Assembly: GCF_018687475.1 (NCBI RefSeq)
Contig: NZ_CP061292.1
Location: 1,612,001 to 1,676,000, forward strand
Direction of reading: 5' to 3'
From: Polynucleobacter sp. MWH-UH24A
GTDB lineage: Bacteria; Pseudomonadota; Gammaproteobacteria; Burkholderiales; Burkholderiaceae
DNA: 64,000 bases
A program made the position numbers and the translations under genes. Shown here piece by piece: positions 9,115-23,590 of this stretch. Each line of letters opens with the position of its first letter. Within the stretch, counting starts at the first letter, position 1. The notes under the pieces are model-generated. The model worked only from the letters and a program-made list of their open reading frames with translations, was not told the DNA's origin and did not search any database.

Positions 9115-10010
9115 GCTCGAATAGTCCGAGCAATCGCCTTCATGGCCTCAACCCGTGGATAGCCTTTTCGCCACACCAAACTAACGCGACGAGTTGGCTC
9201 CGGTGATTCAAATGGGATATAGAGGATCAATCCGTCGCGATCATTTGGATTGCTTACTGATGTGCGCGGCAAGACCGTAATTCCGATGCCACCGGCAACC
9301 ATTTGTCGGATGGTCTCTAAAGAGGATCCTTCAAAACTACGATGCTCTCCAAGGGTTAGACCATTGCCGAAACGGTTCAGTTCAGGGCAAACGCCAAGCA
9401 CATGATCCCGAAAGCAATGACCGGCACCTAATAGCAAAGTATTTTGTTCCTTCAGTTCTTTTTGGCCAATCGTTTTTCGGTCCGACCATTCATGACCTTT
9501 AGGGATCGCTACCAAAAAAGGCTCTTCATAAAGATCAACAAAATCGAGGCCAGCACTGGGAAATGGGTCTGCCAAAATGGCGCAGTCGAGCTCTCCCTGG
9601 CGCAACATCTCGATGAGGCGCACTGTGAAGTTCTCTTCCAAAAATAAGGGGGCTTTTGGCAAAGTATCGCGGGCTACTCGTACAAGACTAGGAAGTAAAT
9701 AAGGGGCAACGGTATAAATCGCACCAAGTCGTAATGGTCCGGATAAGGGATCTTGTCCATGTTTAGCAAGATGCTTAAGGGCATTGGCTTCCTCTAATAC
9801 CCGCTGCGCTTGCTGAATAATCACTGCGCCAAGCGTTGTGAGGGCCACATCTGAACTGGTACGCTCAAATATTTGAGTTTGCAACTCTTCCTCTAGCTTT
9901 TTAATCGCGACTGATAAGGTAGGCTGAGATACATGACAGGCTTCAGCAGCCCGTCCAAAATGGCGCTCACGAGCAACTGCAACGATATAGCGAAGTTCGG
10001 TTAAGGTCAT
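9084..10010 (-). CDS. oxyR: Hydrogen peroxide-sensing LysR-type regulator OxyR
   Basis: OxyR senses peroxide through a cysteine pair and controls catalase, peroxiredoxin and iron-defence genes. The N-terminal winged helix-turn-helix spans about residues 1-60. The redox pair is in [12 protein letters not shown], and counting from the ATG puts the cysteines at positions 199 and 208, the same numbers as in E. coli OxyR. This makes the OxyR call firm compared with other LysR proteins. It lies 10 bases after recG and overlaps ubiA. The gene order recG-oxyR is shared with several betaproteobacteria. Confidence 0.95.
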   Translation of the reverse strand: MTLTELRYIVAVARERHFGRAAEACHVSQPTLSVAIKKLEEELQTQIFERTSSDVALTTLGAVIIQQAQRVLEEANALKHLAKHGQDPLSGPLRLGAIYTVAPYLLPSLVRVARDTLPKAPLFLEENFTVRLIEMLRQGELDCAILADPFPSAGLDFVDLYEEPFLVAIPKGHEWSDRKTIGQKELKEQNTLLLGAGHCFRDHVLGVCPELNRFGNGLTLGEHRSFEGSSLETIRQMVAGGIGITVLPRTSVSNPNDRDGLILYIPFESPEPTRRVSLVWRKGYPRVEAMKAIARTIRACDLPGARLL

Positions 10011-10020
10011 GGCTCTATTA

Positions 10021-12129
10021 TCAAGCCTTTAGAAAATCCGTGCGTGAGCCCAGCCAACGACCCAAATGGGCCTCGACAAGCTCTGGGTGGTTACGTAACC
10101 AATGCTCGGCGAGCTCTTGCGCAATCTGAATTAACCAGGCATCGCGTTGCAAATCAACAAACCGTAACATAGCCTCACCTGACTGCCTAGCTCCTAAAAG
10201 CTCGCCGGGGCCACGCAAAGCAAGATCGCGCTCAGCAATCACAAATCCGTCAGAAACTTCTCGGAGAGTCTGTAAGCGCTCTTTGGCGGCTAGAGATAGA
10301 GGCTCGGAATACATCAAGATGCATGCCGATTGATTAGAACCCCTCCCAACACGACCTCGTAATTGATGGATCTGTGCATAACCAAAGCGTTCGGCATGCT
10401 CGATTACCATGAGTGCGGCGTTTGGAACATCCACTCCCACCTCAATCACCGTGGTCGCAACCAACACATCAATCTGGCCTGCTTTAAAGGCGGCCATAGT
10501 AGTCGCCTTCTCATCAGCCTTCAGGCGCCCATGAATTAAAGCCAGTGTGTATTCCGATAAATACTCGGATAACTCCGCGTGACTCGCAACGGCTGTTTGC
10601 AATTGCAATGCTTCGGACTCTTCAATCAAGGGGCACACCCAATAGGCCTGAAGACCCTTTTGCAGCCACTGTTTCAAACCCTCAATCACCTCCTGGCGTC
10701 TTGCATCTTTAACCAATTTGGTAGTAATCGCTTGTCGTCCGGGCGGTAACTCGTCGATAACCGAGACATCAAGATCGGCGTAATAGGTCATTGCTAGGGT
10801 TCGTGGAATCGGGGTTGCAGACATCATGAGTTGATGGCTATAGTAAGTTTCTGAGCCAATACGTTGGGTAATCTCCATGCGTTGACGCACTCCAAAGCGA
10901 TGCTGCTCATCAATTACTGCTAATCCTAGGGCGGCGAATTGAACGGCGTCTTGGATTAGTGCATGGGTTCCCACAATGATTTGAGCCACACCCGATGCAA
11001 TCAATTCCTGTGCGTGTTTTTTTTCTTTGCCTTTCATACCACCCGATAGCCACACCACACGCACACCAAGTGGCTCAAACCACTCTTTAAATTTCCAATA
11101 ATGCTGTTCTGCCAAAATTTCCGTTGGTGCCATGATCGCCGCTTGAAATGAGCGCTCTACTATTTGCGCGCTGGCTAAGGCTGCGATGATGGTTTTACCG
11201 CTCCCAACATCGCCCTGCAAAAGACGATTCATGGGAAATGGCTCTTTTAAATCATGAGTAATTTCCGACCATACTCTTTGCTGTGCATCGGTCAGCTCAA
11301 ATACCAGAGCGCGCATCAGTTGCGAGGGGAGATTTTTGAATTCTTTTAGCGAATGCGATTGTTTTGGCGGTGCGGGGCGCGCTCTGCGACTGGCATGGGC
11401 TTGCTTTAAAGAAATTTGCTGCGCTAGGAGTTCTTCTAATTGCACCCGACGCCAAGCAGGATGAGTCCGCTCAACAATCGATTCAGTATCGGCATCAACG
11501 GGTGGCTGATGTAAATAATGAATGGAATCACGTAGACTCCACTGCATCACGCTTTGTGCGGCAGGACTTAAAGCGCTCTTTGGAATTGTCTCTGCTAAGT
11601 ACTCTTCTAGACGAGAATCCTTCAAAGCATTGAGCACTGCCTTACGAATTTTGGCTTGACTCACTCCAGCAACCACCGAATACACTGGGGTTAGGCTTTT
11701 AGGGAGCGGTGCATCCGGTGATACCACGCGTACCGTAGGGTGAACCATTTCTGGACCGAAATAGCCATCCCGAATATCCCCACGAACGCGTACATGCACC
11801 CCAACTGCCATTTGCTTTTGTTGACTCGGGTAAAAATTTAACCAACGAAGATTTAAGACTCCGGTATCGTCCTCGATCGCAACCAACAGTTGTCGACGGG
11901 GTCGATAAACTACCTGACTACGAATCACTCGCCCTTGCGTTTGAATAGGTCCTTGGAACCCTAATGCACAGGCCTCGTCAATCGACCACAGCTTGGTTTC
12001 ATCCTCGTAACGAATGGGCAGATGGAAAGCCAATGCAACAGGTGTAGTCAGCCCCATTTTTTCGAGAGGGTCTGTAGACCCCTCACGGCTCGGTGTTTTA
12101 GGTGTTTTTATGTTGGACTTGGTTCTCAT
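10021..12129 (-). CDS. recG: ATP-dependent DNA helicase RecG
   Basis: RecG is a branch-migration helicase that remodels stalled replication forks and Holliday junctions. The wedge domain fills the N-terminal third. Walker A is QGDVGSGKT, the DEAH-type box reads DEQH, and motif VI is in RGRVGRGSNQSACIL. I chose the ATG at 12129 (MRTKSN) rather than the longer frame at 12165, because the longer one would overlap the queA start. The protein is then 702 residues, close to the usual 690-700. It is divergent from queA with 30 bases between starts. Confidence 0.94.
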   Translation of the reverse strand: MRTKSNIKTPKTPSREGSTDPLEKMGLTTPVALAFHLPIRYEDETKLWSIDEACALGFQGPIQTQGRVIRSQVVYRPRRQLLVAIEDDTGVLNLRWLNFYPSQQKQMAVGVHVRVRGDIRDGYFGPEMVHPTVRVVSPDAPLPKSLTPVYSVVAGVSQAKIRKAVLNALKDSRLEEYLAETIPKSALSPAAQSVMQWSLRDSIHYLHQPPVDADTESIVERTHPAWRRVQLEELLAQQISLKQAHASRRARPAPPKQSHSLKEFKNLPSQLMRALVFELTDAQQRVWSEITHDLKEPFPMNRLLQGDVGSGKTIIAALASAQIVERSFQAAIMAPTEILAEQHYWKFKEWFEPLGVRVVWLSGGMKGKEKKHAQELIASGVAQIIVGTHALIQDAVQFAALGLAVIDEQHRFGVRQRMEITQRIGSETYYSHQLMMSATPIPRTLAMTYYADLDVSVIDELPPGRQAITTKLVKDARRQEVIEGLKQWLQKGLQAYWVCPLIEESEALQLQTAVASHAELSEYLSEYTLALIHGRLKADEKATTMAAFKAGQIDVLVATTVIEVGVDVPNAALMVIEHAERFGYAQIHQLRGRVGRGSNQSACILMYSEPLSLAAKERLQTLREVSDGFVIAERDLALRGPGELLGARQSGEAMLRFVDLQRDAWLIQIAQELAEHWLRNHPELVEAHLGRWLGSRTDFLKA

Positions 12130-12159
12130 GGTTAGAATCCCAACACCGATAGTAATGCC

Positions 12160-13221
12160 ATGCAATTATCCGACTTCAACTACGACCTCCCGCCTGAGCT
12201 AATTGCTCAGCACCCACTTGCACAACGCTCTGCCAGCCGTCTTTTGGAACTGGGCAAAAGTGCGGATGGAGGACCTGAGTGCATTGATCGTTCATTTACC
12301 GATATTGTCCAATTAATTGACTCAAACGACCTCCTCATTTTTAATGACACCCGCGTCATTCCAGCCCGTCTGTTTGGGCAAAAAGAAACAGGCGGTCACG
12401 TTGAAGTATTAATCGAGCGAATTACAGGGCCTAATCAAGCGATTGCCCAAATTCGCGCCTCTAAGGTTCCAAAACCCGGAGGGAAAATCCGGCTTCTCGC
12501 GGATTCGGATTTGGTCGCGCCCGAGACGCCTCCAGAACTCGTGGTCAATGGTCGAGTTAATTTAGGTGGCAATAGCGATTTTTACGAAGTCATTTTTCCG
12601 GATCATGCAATGGCTGTCTTAGAGCGTTATGGTGAGCTACCATTACCCCCTTACATCAGCCACACCCCCGATGAAGAGGATGCAAACCGATACCAAACCG
12701 TCATGGCGCAAAAGCCTGGAGCCGTTGCAGCACCGACCGCAGGATTGCATTTTGACGAAGCCTTACTAAAGCGCCTATGCGATCATGGCGTGCAAATGGC
12801 AGCAATCACCTTGCATGTCGGCGCCGGGACCTTTACTCCGGTTCGGCACGAAGACTTGGCGCTGCATCAAATGCACCATGAGTGGTACTCGATCTCCAAA
12901 GATACGCTAGAGGCCATTGAACGTACCAAACAAAATCAAGGCAAGGTAATCGCTGTTGGTACTACCAGCATCCGAACGCTTGAAAGTTATGCCATCAGCG
13001 GCCTTCTCGAAGGTGAAACAAATTTATTTATCACGCCCGGCTTTGAGTTCAAAGTTGTCGATGCATTAATCACTAATTTTCATTTACCAAAGTCGACGCT
13101 GCTAATGCTCGTTAGTGCATTTGCTGGAGTGGACGCCATTCGCAACGCCTATGCACATGCGATTCGCGAACGCTACCGATTCTTTAGCTATGGCGATGCC
13201 ATGTTTTTGCGCCGAACCTGA
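12160..13221 (+). CDS. queA: S-adenosylmethionine:tRNA ribosyltransferase-isomerase QueA
   Basis: QueA transfers and isomerises the ribosyl moiety of SAM onto preQ1 at tRNA position 34, giving epoxyqueuosine. The protein begins with [18 protein letters not shown], the standard QueA opening, and contains the conserved [14 protein letters not shown] and TTSIRTLES blocks. Length is 353 residues. tgt follows after 12 bases, and yajC-secD-secF lie further downstream in the same direction. The whole order is the classical queA-tgt-yajC-secDF cluster. Confidence 0.96.
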   Translation: MQLSDFNYDLPPELIAQHPLAQRSASRLLELGKSADGGPECIDRSFTDIVQLIDSNDLLIFNDTRVIPARLFGQKETGGHVEVLIERITGPNQAIAQIRASKVPKPGGKIRLLADSDLVAPETPPELVVNGRVNLGGNSDFYEVIFPDHAMAVLERYGELPLPPYISHTPDEEDANRYQTVMAQKPGAVAAPTAGLHFDEALLKRLCDHGVQMAAITLHVGAGTFTPVRHEDLALHQMHHEWYSISKDTLEAIERTKQNQGKVIAVGTTSIRTLESYAISGLLEGETNLFITPGFEFKVVDALITNFHLPKSTLLMLVSAFAGVDAIRNAYAHAIRERYRFFSYGDAMFLRRT

Positions 13222-14388
<1,167 letters not shown>

Positions 14389-14483
14389 GGCTTTTTAGGA
14401 AAACACTTCCCTCAAAATCCCAATGAATAGCCAGACGGTTTAGAATTGCGGCTTACGTGTCGTAATTAATTGGAGGCTCCAAG

Positions 14484-14813
14484 ATGTTGATTAGCAATGC
14501 ATTTGCGCAAAGTGCGCCAGCTGCCGGCGGCGATGCTGGTGGATTAATGAGTTTTATTCCTTTAATTCTGATGTTCGTGGTGCTTTATTTCATCATGATT
14601 CGTCCACAAATGAAACGCCAAAAAGAGACCAAAGCCATGCTCGAGGCCCTTGCAGCTGGTGATGAGGTCATTACCGCTGGCGGCATTTTGGGTAAAGTGA
14701 CTGCAGTTAAAGATCAGTACGTAACGCTTGAATTAGTACCAGGCACCGAAGTTCAAATGCAAAAGAATGCGGTAACCAGCGTTCTTCCAAAAGGTACGAT
14801 TAAATCCGTTTAA
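14484..14813 (+). CDS. yajC: Preprotein translocase accessory subunit YajC
   Basis: YajC is a small single-span membrane protein that copurifies with SecDF. One transmembrane helix is visible around residues 22-42, followed by IRPQMKRQKE and a soluble domain with the family phrase GDEVITAGGILGKV. Length is 109 residues. A clear ribosome binding site (TTGGAGG) precedes the ATG. A 41-base gap to secD contains a strong hairpin without a T run. Confidence 0.96.
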   Translation: MLISNAFAQSAPAAGGDAGGLMSFIPLILMFVVLYFIMIRPQMKRQKETKAMLEALAAGDEVITAGGILGKVTAVKDQYVTLELVPGTEVQMQKNAVTSVLPKGTIKSV

Positions 14814-14820
14814 TGAATCA

Positions 14821-14840
14821 GGGCACCATGATTGGTGCCC
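14821..14840 (+). other. Intercistronic hairpin between yajC and secD
   Basis: GGGCACC at 14821-14827 pairs perfectly with GGTGCCC at 14834-14840 around a 6-base loop. No U tract follows, so it is more likely an mRNA stabilising or processing element that sets the yajC to secD ratio than a full terminator (inference). Confidence 0.6.
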
Positions 14841-14854
14841 AGTAAGCCAGCTCT

Positions 14855-16714
14855 ATGAATCGCTACCCCCTTTGGAAATACCTTGTCATTGGGGTAGCCC
14901 TTGCCATTGGCTTTTTGTATGCCTTACCAAACATCTTTGGCGAGGCGCCTGCCGTTCAAATCTCCGCGGCTAAACCTACGATTAAGGTCGATTTAACTAC
15001 TCAATCGCGGATCGAAACACTGCTTAACGAATCGGGTATTAAAAATACTGGGATTTTTTATGAGCGAACTGGGAATGTTGGCAGCATCAAGATTCGCTTC
15101 GAAAATACCGATACGCAGCTCAAGGCGCGCGATTTAGTTAATCAAAAGCTCAATGCCGACCCCAAAGAGCCAAACTATATTGTTGCGCTCAATCTTCTCT
15201 CTAATACTCCAAACTGGTTAAGCTCAATCAATGCCCTTCCCATGCCTTTGGGCTTAGATCTACGTGGCGGCGTCTACTTCTTGTTGCAAGTTGATATGCA
15301 AGGCGCAGTCCAAAAGAAATTAACTTCCTTGGCAACCGATATTCGGGGGCAGCTGCGTGATAAAGGGATTCGCCACCAAGGCATTGAGCGTGCGGGTGAC
15401 GCGATTACGATTCGCTTTGGATCGACTTCAGAAGCGGATACTGCTCGCTCGACACTCGCAGGCCCTCAAGCCGAACTCGAGTGGCTCATTGAAAAAGTGG
15501 CCGATGGTGCCAAACTGGTTGGACGGTTTAAAGCCAGTGCACTTAAAGAAGTTCAAGAAAATGCCGTCAAGCAAAACATCATCACCCTCAATAAACGAGT
15601 TAATGAATTAGCGGTCAAGGAACCGGTCATCCAGCAACAAGGGTCCGAGCGGATTGTTGTTCAACTGCCAGGCGTTCAAGATACTGCCCGCGCCAAAGAC
15701 ATCATTGGGCGTACCGCAACCTTAGAATCCCGCCTCGCTGACCCAGTCGCCTCAACCATTGGCTTAAATGAGACTCCACCACCGGGAACGGATGTGTTTC
15801 GTTTTGGCGAAAACCGCCTGGGGGTCTTTAAAAAATCCGTGATCTTCACAGGCGATCGGATTACCGACGCCAGTGCAGGTTTTGATCAAAACCAGCGTCC
15901 CTCCGTCAATATCTCACTGGATGCGGCTGGCGGTCGAGTCATGCAAGAAGTAACGCGTGAGAACATCGGTAAACCCATGGGTATGATTTTGTTTGAAAAG
16001 GGTAAGGGCGAAGTACTAACCATTGCAACGATTCAAGGTGAGTTTGGCTCCAAATTTCAAATTACTGGGCAACCAACCACTGAAAGCGCAAACGATCTTG
16101 CTCTCCTACTCCGCGCTGGGTCCTTAGCCGCACCTATGGAAATTATTGAAGAACGCACTATTGGCCCTAGCCTAGGACTTGAAAACATTGAGAAAGGATT
16201 CAAATCGCTCATTTATGGGTTTGCCGCCATTGCGATATTCATGATTGCGTATTACTTACTGTTTGGATTATTTTCAGTCATCGCCCTAGGGGTCAATATT
16301 GTTTTACTTATCTCCCTGCTCTCGATGTTGCAAGCTACCCTCTCTCTACCGGGAATTGCAGCAATGGCATTGGCAATTGGTATGGCGATTGACTCGAACG
16401 TTCTCATCAATGAGCGGATCCGTGAAGAACTTCGGAATGGCGCAGCTCCGCAGACGGCCATTGCCATTGGTTTTGATAAAGCGTGGGCCACGATTTTGGA
16501 TTCCAATATCACTACGCTGATTGCTGGTATTGCATTACTTGCCTTTGGATCTGGTCCAGTCAAAGGCTTTGCAGTTGTCCATTGCCTCGGTATTCTGACT
16601 TCAATGTTTTCAGCAGTCTTCTTTGCGCGTGGCATCGTCAATCTTTGGTATGGGCGAAAGAAGAAATTGCCATCGATTTCAATTGGCCAAGTTTGGCGAC
16701 CCGAGGGGAAATAG
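14855..16714 (+). CDS. secD: Protein translocase subunit SecD
   Basis: SecD, with SecF, uses the proton gradient to complete protein export on the periplasmic side. The N-terminal helix (residues about 8-26) is followed by a large periplasmic domain with the LPMPLGLDLRGGVYFLLQVDM motif. Five further helices form the RND-type membrane core, including AMALAIGMAIDSNVLINERIREELRNG. Length 619 is typical for a proteobacterial SecD. secF starts three bases after the stop. Confidence 0.97.
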   Translation: MNRYPLWKYLVIGVALAIGFLYALPNIFGEAPAVQISAAKPTIKVDLTTQSRIETLLNESGIKNTGIFYERTGNVGSIKIRFENTDTQLKARDLVNQKLNADPKEPNYIVALNLLSNTPNWLSSINALPMPLGLDLRGGVYFLLQVDMQGAVQKKLTSLATDIRGQLRDKGIRHQGIERAGDAITIRFGSTSEADTARSTLAGPQAELEWLIEKVADGAKLVGRFKASALKEVQENAVKQNIITLNKRVNELAVKEPVIQQQGSERIVVQLPGVQDTARAKDIIGRTATLESRLADPVASTIGLNETPPPGTDVFRFGENRLGVFKKSVIFTGDRITDASAGFDQNQRPSVNISLDAAGGRVMQEVTRENIGKPMGMILFEKGKGEVLTIATIQGEFGSKFQITGQPTTESANDLALLLRAGSLAAPMEIIEERTIGPSLGLENIEKGFKSLIYGFAAIAIFMIAYYLLFGLFSVIALGVNIVLLISLLSMLQATLSLPGIAAMALAIGMAIDSNVLINERIREELRNGAAPQTAIAIGFDKAWATILDSNITTLIAGIALLAFGSGPVKGFAVVHCLGILTSMFSAVFFARGIVNLWYGRKKKLPSISIGQVWRPEGK

Positions 16715-16717
16715 GTC

Positions 16718-17669
16718 ATGGAATTTTTCAGAATCCGCAAAGATATCCCCTTCATGCGTCATGCATTGTTACTCAATGCATTTTCATTTATTACATTTCT
16801 CGCTGCGGTCTTTTTTATTTGGCAAAAGGGCTTGCATCTTTCAATTGAGTTTACTGGCGGGACCGTCATGGAGATTACTTATCCCCAAACTGCCCCACTT
16901 GACTCTATCCGTGATCAGATTGCCAAAATTGGATACACCGATACCCAAATTCAGAACTTTGGAAGCTCACGCGACATCATGATTCGTTTGCCTCTTCAGC
17001 GAGACCAAACGGGTCAGGTCATTCCTTCAGCGCAGCAAAGCAGTGCCGTGATGCAAGTACTAGAAGCGAACAATTCTGGGGCAAAACTGCAGCGTGTTGA
17101 ATATGTCGGGCCACAAGTTGGTAAAGAGCTTGCTGTTGACGGAGTTAAAGCTCTTATCTTTGTTGTGATCGGCATCATGATCTACCTTGCATTCCGTTTT
17201 GAATGGAAATTTGCTGTCGCTGGTATTTTGGCCAACCTTCATGACGTAGTAATCATTTTGGGATTTTTTGCTTTCTTCCAATGGGAGTTTTCGCTCTCCG
17301 TACTGGCCGCTGTATTAGCGGTTCTTGGCTACTCGGTGAACGAGTCGGTGGTGATCTTTGACCGAATCCGCGAGAACTTTCGTAAACAGCGCAAGATGAA
17401 TACCCGTGAAATTATTGATAGCGCAATTACGAGCACGATCAGCCGAACCGTAATCACCCACGGCAGCACCGAGATGATGGTAGTTGCGATGCTTATTTTT
17501 GGTGGGCCATCCCTCTTCTATTTCGCTCTTGCGCTCACGATTGGTATTTTGTTTGGAATTTATTCATCGGTATTCGTCGCCGCTGCAATTGCAATGTGGC
17601 TTGGCATTAAGCGCGAGGACCTCATCAAAGCAGATCGCAAACCCAATGAAAATAATCGGCCTGATGATC

Positions 17670-17692
<23 letters not shown>
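16718..17692 (+). CDS. secF: Protein translocase subunit SecF
   Basis: SecF pairs with SecD in the accessory Sec complex. An N-terminal helix is followed by the periplasmic LSIEFTGGTVMEI motif, and the membrane core contains GYSVNESVVIFDRIRENFRK. Length is 324 residues. Its last 23 bases overlap the 3' end of waaA on the other strand, so transcripts from the two operons converge here without any visible terminator between them. Confidence 0.97.
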
Positions 17693-20449
<2,757 letters not shown>

Positions 20450-20492
20450 TCAAAACCTGATTTTAATGGGTTTATGACGAGTCTCATAGATT

Positions 20493-20500
20493 GCTATACT
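20493..20500 (+). promoter_or_regulatory. Extended -10 promoter of the GST gene, probably leaderless
   Basis: TGC followed by TATACT forms an extended -10 element (TGN plus hexamer) ending at 20500. The ATG of the GST gene is at 20509, so a normal start point near 20507 leaves zero to two leader bases. The -35 region (TTATGA at 20472-20477) is weak, as expected for extended -10 promoters. Confidence 0.5.
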
Positions 20501-20508
20501 GGGCTCTT

Positions 20509-21123
20509 ATGAAAATTATTGGATCATTAACCAGTCCCTTTGTTCGCAAAGTCCGTATTGTTATGGCAGAAAAAAAGATTGATGCCGAGCTCGTACTTGA
20601 AAACGTTTGGGATTCGGGTACCTCCATTGCGGAATTCAACCCACTTAGCAAGGTTCCATGCTTACTCATGGACGATGGTGGGGCTATGTTTGATTCACGA
20701 GTAATTGCCGAATACATCGATACCTTAAGCCCAGTCGGCAAACTGATCCCTGCCACTGGACGAGAGCGTGCTGCAGTGAAAACTTGGGAGGCATTGGCTG
20801 ACGGAATAATCGATGCTGGCATTTTGGTGCGCCTTGAAAAAACATTTCGGGGTGAGGGCGAACAAAGCGAAAAATGGCTTGACCGACAAATGCACAAAGT
20901 GCATCAAGGTATGGCGACCATGTCAACGAGTTTAGGCAGCTCAAAATGGTGCCATGGCAATCAATTTAGCCTTGCAGATATCGCCCTCGGATGTGCTCTT
21001 GGCTGGTTTGAATTGCGGTTTCCCGAACTTGATTGGAAAACTAAATATCCAAATCTTGCAACGCATTTTGCACAATTATCGGAACGTACTTCGTTTAAAC
21101 AGACTACCCCGCCAGCGCAGTAA
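20509..21123 (+). CDS. Glutathione S-transferase family protein
   Basis: The N-terminal thioredoxin-fold half has SLTSPFVRKVRIVMAEKKI, with the serine and SPFVRKV pattern of bacterial YibF-like GSTs, then NPLSKVPCL (the cis-proline) and DSRVIAEYID. The helical C-terminal half carries the conserved SLADIALGCALGWFELR motif. Length is 204 residues from the ATG at 20509. An alternative TTG at 20491 would put the promoter -10 inside the gene and is disfavoured. The substrate cannot be inferred. It is divergent from purB and ends three bases before the mnmA stop. Confidence 0.9.
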   Translation: MKIIGSLTSPFVRKVRIVMAEKKIDAELVLENVWDSGTSIAEFNPLSKVPCLLMDDGGAMFDSRVIAEYIDTLSPVGKLIPATGRERAAVKTWEALADGIIDAGILVRLEKTFRGEGEQSEKWLDRQMHKVHQGMATMSTSLGSSKWCHGNQFSLADIALGCALGWFELRFPELDWKTKYPNLATHFAQLSERTSFKQTTPPAQ

Positions 21124-21126
21124 TCC

Positions 21127-22236
21127 TTAGCGAACAATAATTCCGCCACCCAAGCAAACGTCCCCTTGGTACAAAACGGCTGACTGACCTGGTGTGACTG
21201 CCCATTGTGCTGCCTTAAATTGCAACTCAAAAGAATTATCCTGTTCCGCTGTAATCGCGCACAGTGCATCCTCTTGTCGATAACGGGTTTTTGCACTGTA
21301 TTGACCAAGGGGTGGTTCATGGCCAGCAATCCACGAGGCATCGATTGCCGCCAACCGTTCGCTCAATAACCAAGGATGATCGTGACCTTGTGCCACATAG
21401 AGGGTGTTATTGGAGATGTCTTTACGGGCCACATACCAAGCGTCACCCGTTCCGTCTTGACTTCCGCCCAAGCCAATTCCCTTGCGTTGCCCTAAAGTAA
21501 AAAATGCCAAGCCCATATGCTCACCTAAGTGCTTACCATCGACACTCAAGATCGGGCCTGGGGCTCTCGGTAAGTAGCGATTTAAAAATTCTCGAAAGGG
21601 ACGTTCCCCAATAAAACAAATCCCTGTTGAGTCTTTTTTGCGGGCATTTGGCAAACCCAAATCCGCAGCGATTTCTCGAACCTCTTTTTTCGTAATTCCG
21701 CCAAGTGGAAATAAGACTTTGGATAATTGGGCTTGCGTTAAGCGGTGTAAGAAATAGCTCTGATCTTTACTAAGATCAGTAGCTTTAAGCAATTGAACGC
21801 GATTGGCATGGCGTTCAACTCTGGCATAGTGCCCGGTGGCAATAAGATCAGCCCCCAAATTGATTGCATGATCTAAAAATGCCTTGAACTTAATCTCTGC
21901 ATTACACAACACATCAGGATTGGGGGTTCGGCCTGCCGCGTACTCTCTCAAGAAATCAGCAAAAACACGTTCGCGATATTCTTTTGCAAAGTTCACTGCT
22001 TCAACATCGATCCCCAACAGATCAGCAACGGATACAACATCAATCCAATCTTGCCGTGCCGAACAATACTCATCTTCATCATCGTCTTCCCAGTTTTTCA
22101 TGAAGAGGCCAACCACTTCGTAGCCCTGTTCTTTCAGTAACCAAGCAGCCACCGAGGAATCAACGCCCCCAGACATCCCCACCACCACCTTTGGCTTGCT
22201 AGGGCTTGTTTTTTCTAGGGATTGAGCGGCCATCAT
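21127..22236 (-). CDS. mnmA: tRNA-specific 2-thiouridylase MnmA
   Basis: MnmA makes 2-thiouridine at the wobble base of tRNA Glu, Gln and Lys. The PP-loop [15 protein letters not shown] activates the target uridine with ATP. The catalytic cysteines are in [12 protein letters not shown] and TGICFIGER, and the C-terminal beta-barrel ends with the [17 protein letters not shown] phrase. Length is 369 residues. Tandem ATGs occur at 22236 and 22233. The 200-base gap upstream is shared with the divergent pnt operon. Confidence 0.96.
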   Translation of the reverse strand: MMAAQSLEKTSPSKPKVVVGMSGGVDSSVAAWLLKEQGYEVVGLFMKNWEDDDEDEYCSARQDWIDVVSVADLLGIDVEAVNFAKEYRERVFADFLREYAAGRTPNPDVLCNAEIKFKAFLDHAINLGADLIATGHYARVERHANRVQLLKATDLSKDQSYFLHRLTQAQLSKVLFPLGGITKKEVREIAADLGLPNARKKDSTGICFIGERPFREFLNRYLPRAPGPILSVDGKHLGEHMGLAFFTLGQRKGIGLGGSQDGTGDAWYVARKDISNNTLYVAQGHDHPWLLSERLAAIDASWIAGHEPPLGQYSAKTRYRQEDALCAITAEQDNSFELQFKAAQWAVTPGQSAVLYQGDVCLGGGIIVR

Positions 22237-22316
22237 GGATGAAAAATCGAATTATTAGGGGAAACCATTAAAAAGTGCGAAAATACAGAAATTGTTTCAA
22301 GCTCACATATTGTAAA

Positions 22317-22371
22317 AGTCTCGGCCAGCCTCTGGCCAAAGGGATATACAGGAGACTGAGCTGGCTAGCTC
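22317..22371 (+). other. Cluster of inverted repeats upstream of pntAA
   Basis: An outer stem AGTCTC (22317-22322) with GAGACT (22352-22357) encloses a hairpin GGCCAG/CTGGCC (22323-22328 and 22332-22337). Directly after it comes GAGCT/AGCTC (22358-22362 and 22367-22371). The group ends 65 bases before the pntAA start. It could be a structured leader or an operator. No known riboswitch pattern was recognised. Confidence 0.4.
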
Positions 22372-22436
22372 ACAAGGCATGGCTAATTTATTAAAATGGT
22401 TCCTTTTTTAAAAATTCTTGCATTTGGAGATACGCC

Positions 22437-23573
22437 ATGCGCATTGGAGTGCCGCTGGAAACAAGGCCCGGAGAGACCCGGGTTGCCGCGACCGCTGAGA
22501 CCGTTAAAAAGCTAATTAGCCAAGGTCACCAGGTCATTATTCAATCCGGTGCGGGAGTTGGCGCCAGCTTGCCGGATGCCGCCTATGAGGCCGTTGGTGC
22601 CAGTATTGGCTCTGCAACGGATGCATTTTCCTGTGAGATTGTTCTCAAGGTTCGCGCCCCTCAAACCGATGAACTCAAGCAGATCAAATCAGGATCTGTC
22701 CTGATTGGCATGCTCGATCCCTTTGATAATGCAGGAATTTCTGCCATGGCAGCCCAGGGAATCACGGCATTTGCCCTTGAGGCCGCACCGCGGACCACCC
22801 GCGCCCAAAGTATGGATGTCCTATCCTCCCAAGCCAATATTGCTGGCTATAAGGCGGTTATGTTGGCCGCTAATGAATATCAACGCTTTATGCCAATGCT
22901 GATGACGGCTGCAGGAACCGTCAAAGCGGCCCGTATTCTGATCCTGGGCGCTGGGGTTGCTGGTTTACAGGCCATTGCGACTGCTAAACGTCTCGGCTCG
23001 GTCATTGAGGCCTCTGACGTGCGCCCTGCTGCCAAAGAGCAAATTGAATCTCTTGGCGCTAAGTTTGTCGATGTGCCCTATGAAACCGATGAGGAACGCG
23101 AGATTGCCCAAGGCGTTGGTGGTTATGCACGCCCCATGCCAGAAGCCTGGATGAAGCGTCAAGCAGCCCTAGTGGCGGAGCGCGCAGCACAGGCTGACAT
23201 TGTGATCACTACCGCCTTAATTCCTGGCCGCAAACCTCCCGTTCTCTTGCATGCCGATACCGTCGGAAAGATGAAAGCTGGCTCGGTCGTGATTGATATT
23301 GCCGCTGGTCGAGGTGAGAACGGCTCGGGGAACTGCCCTCTTACCCGAGCGGATCAGGTAATCAATCACAACGGGGTAAAGATCGTTGGTTACACCAATT
23401 TACCGAGTATGGTTGCTGCCGATGCCTCAGCCCTCTATGCCAGAAATTTGCTTGATTTCATGAAGCTCATCATTAATAAGGAAGGACAACTCGCCATTCC
23501 TGCTGCAGCCGATGACGACATTGTTGCCGCCTGCTTGATGTGCCGAGATGGCCAAGCCATTCGCACCAATTAA
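22437..23573 (+). CDS. pntAA: NAD(P) transhydrogenase subunit alpha part 1 (PntAA)
   Basis: PntAA is the soluble NAD(H)-binding domain I of the proton-translocating transhydrogenase. It starts [23 protein letters not shown] and has the NAD motif [19 protein letters not shown] near residues 165-185 and [18 protein letters not shown] after it. At 378 residues it lacks membrane helices, as in the three-subunit form, where alpha is split in two genes. The start has a GGAGA ribosome binding site. pntAB and pntB follow closely. Confidence 0.96.
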   Translation: MRIGVPLETRPGETRVAATAETVKKLISQGHQVIIQSGAGVGASLPDAAYEAVGASIGSATDAFSCEIVLKVRAPQTDELKQIKSGSVLIGMLDPFDNAGISAMAAQGITAFALEAAPRTTRAQSMDVLSSQANIAGYKAVMLAANEYQRFMPMLMTAAGTVKAARILILGAGVAGLQAIATAKRLGSVIEASDVRPAAKEQIESLGAKFVDVPYETDEEREIAQGVGGYARPMPEAWMKRQAALVAERAAQADIVITTALIPGRKPPVLLHADTVGKMKAGSVVIDIAAGRGENGSGNCPLTRADQVINHNGVKIVGYTNLPSMVAADASALYARNLLDFMKLIINKEGQLAIPAAADDDIVAACLMCRDGQAIRTN

Positions 23574-23590
23574 TTATTGAAGGAACCAAA

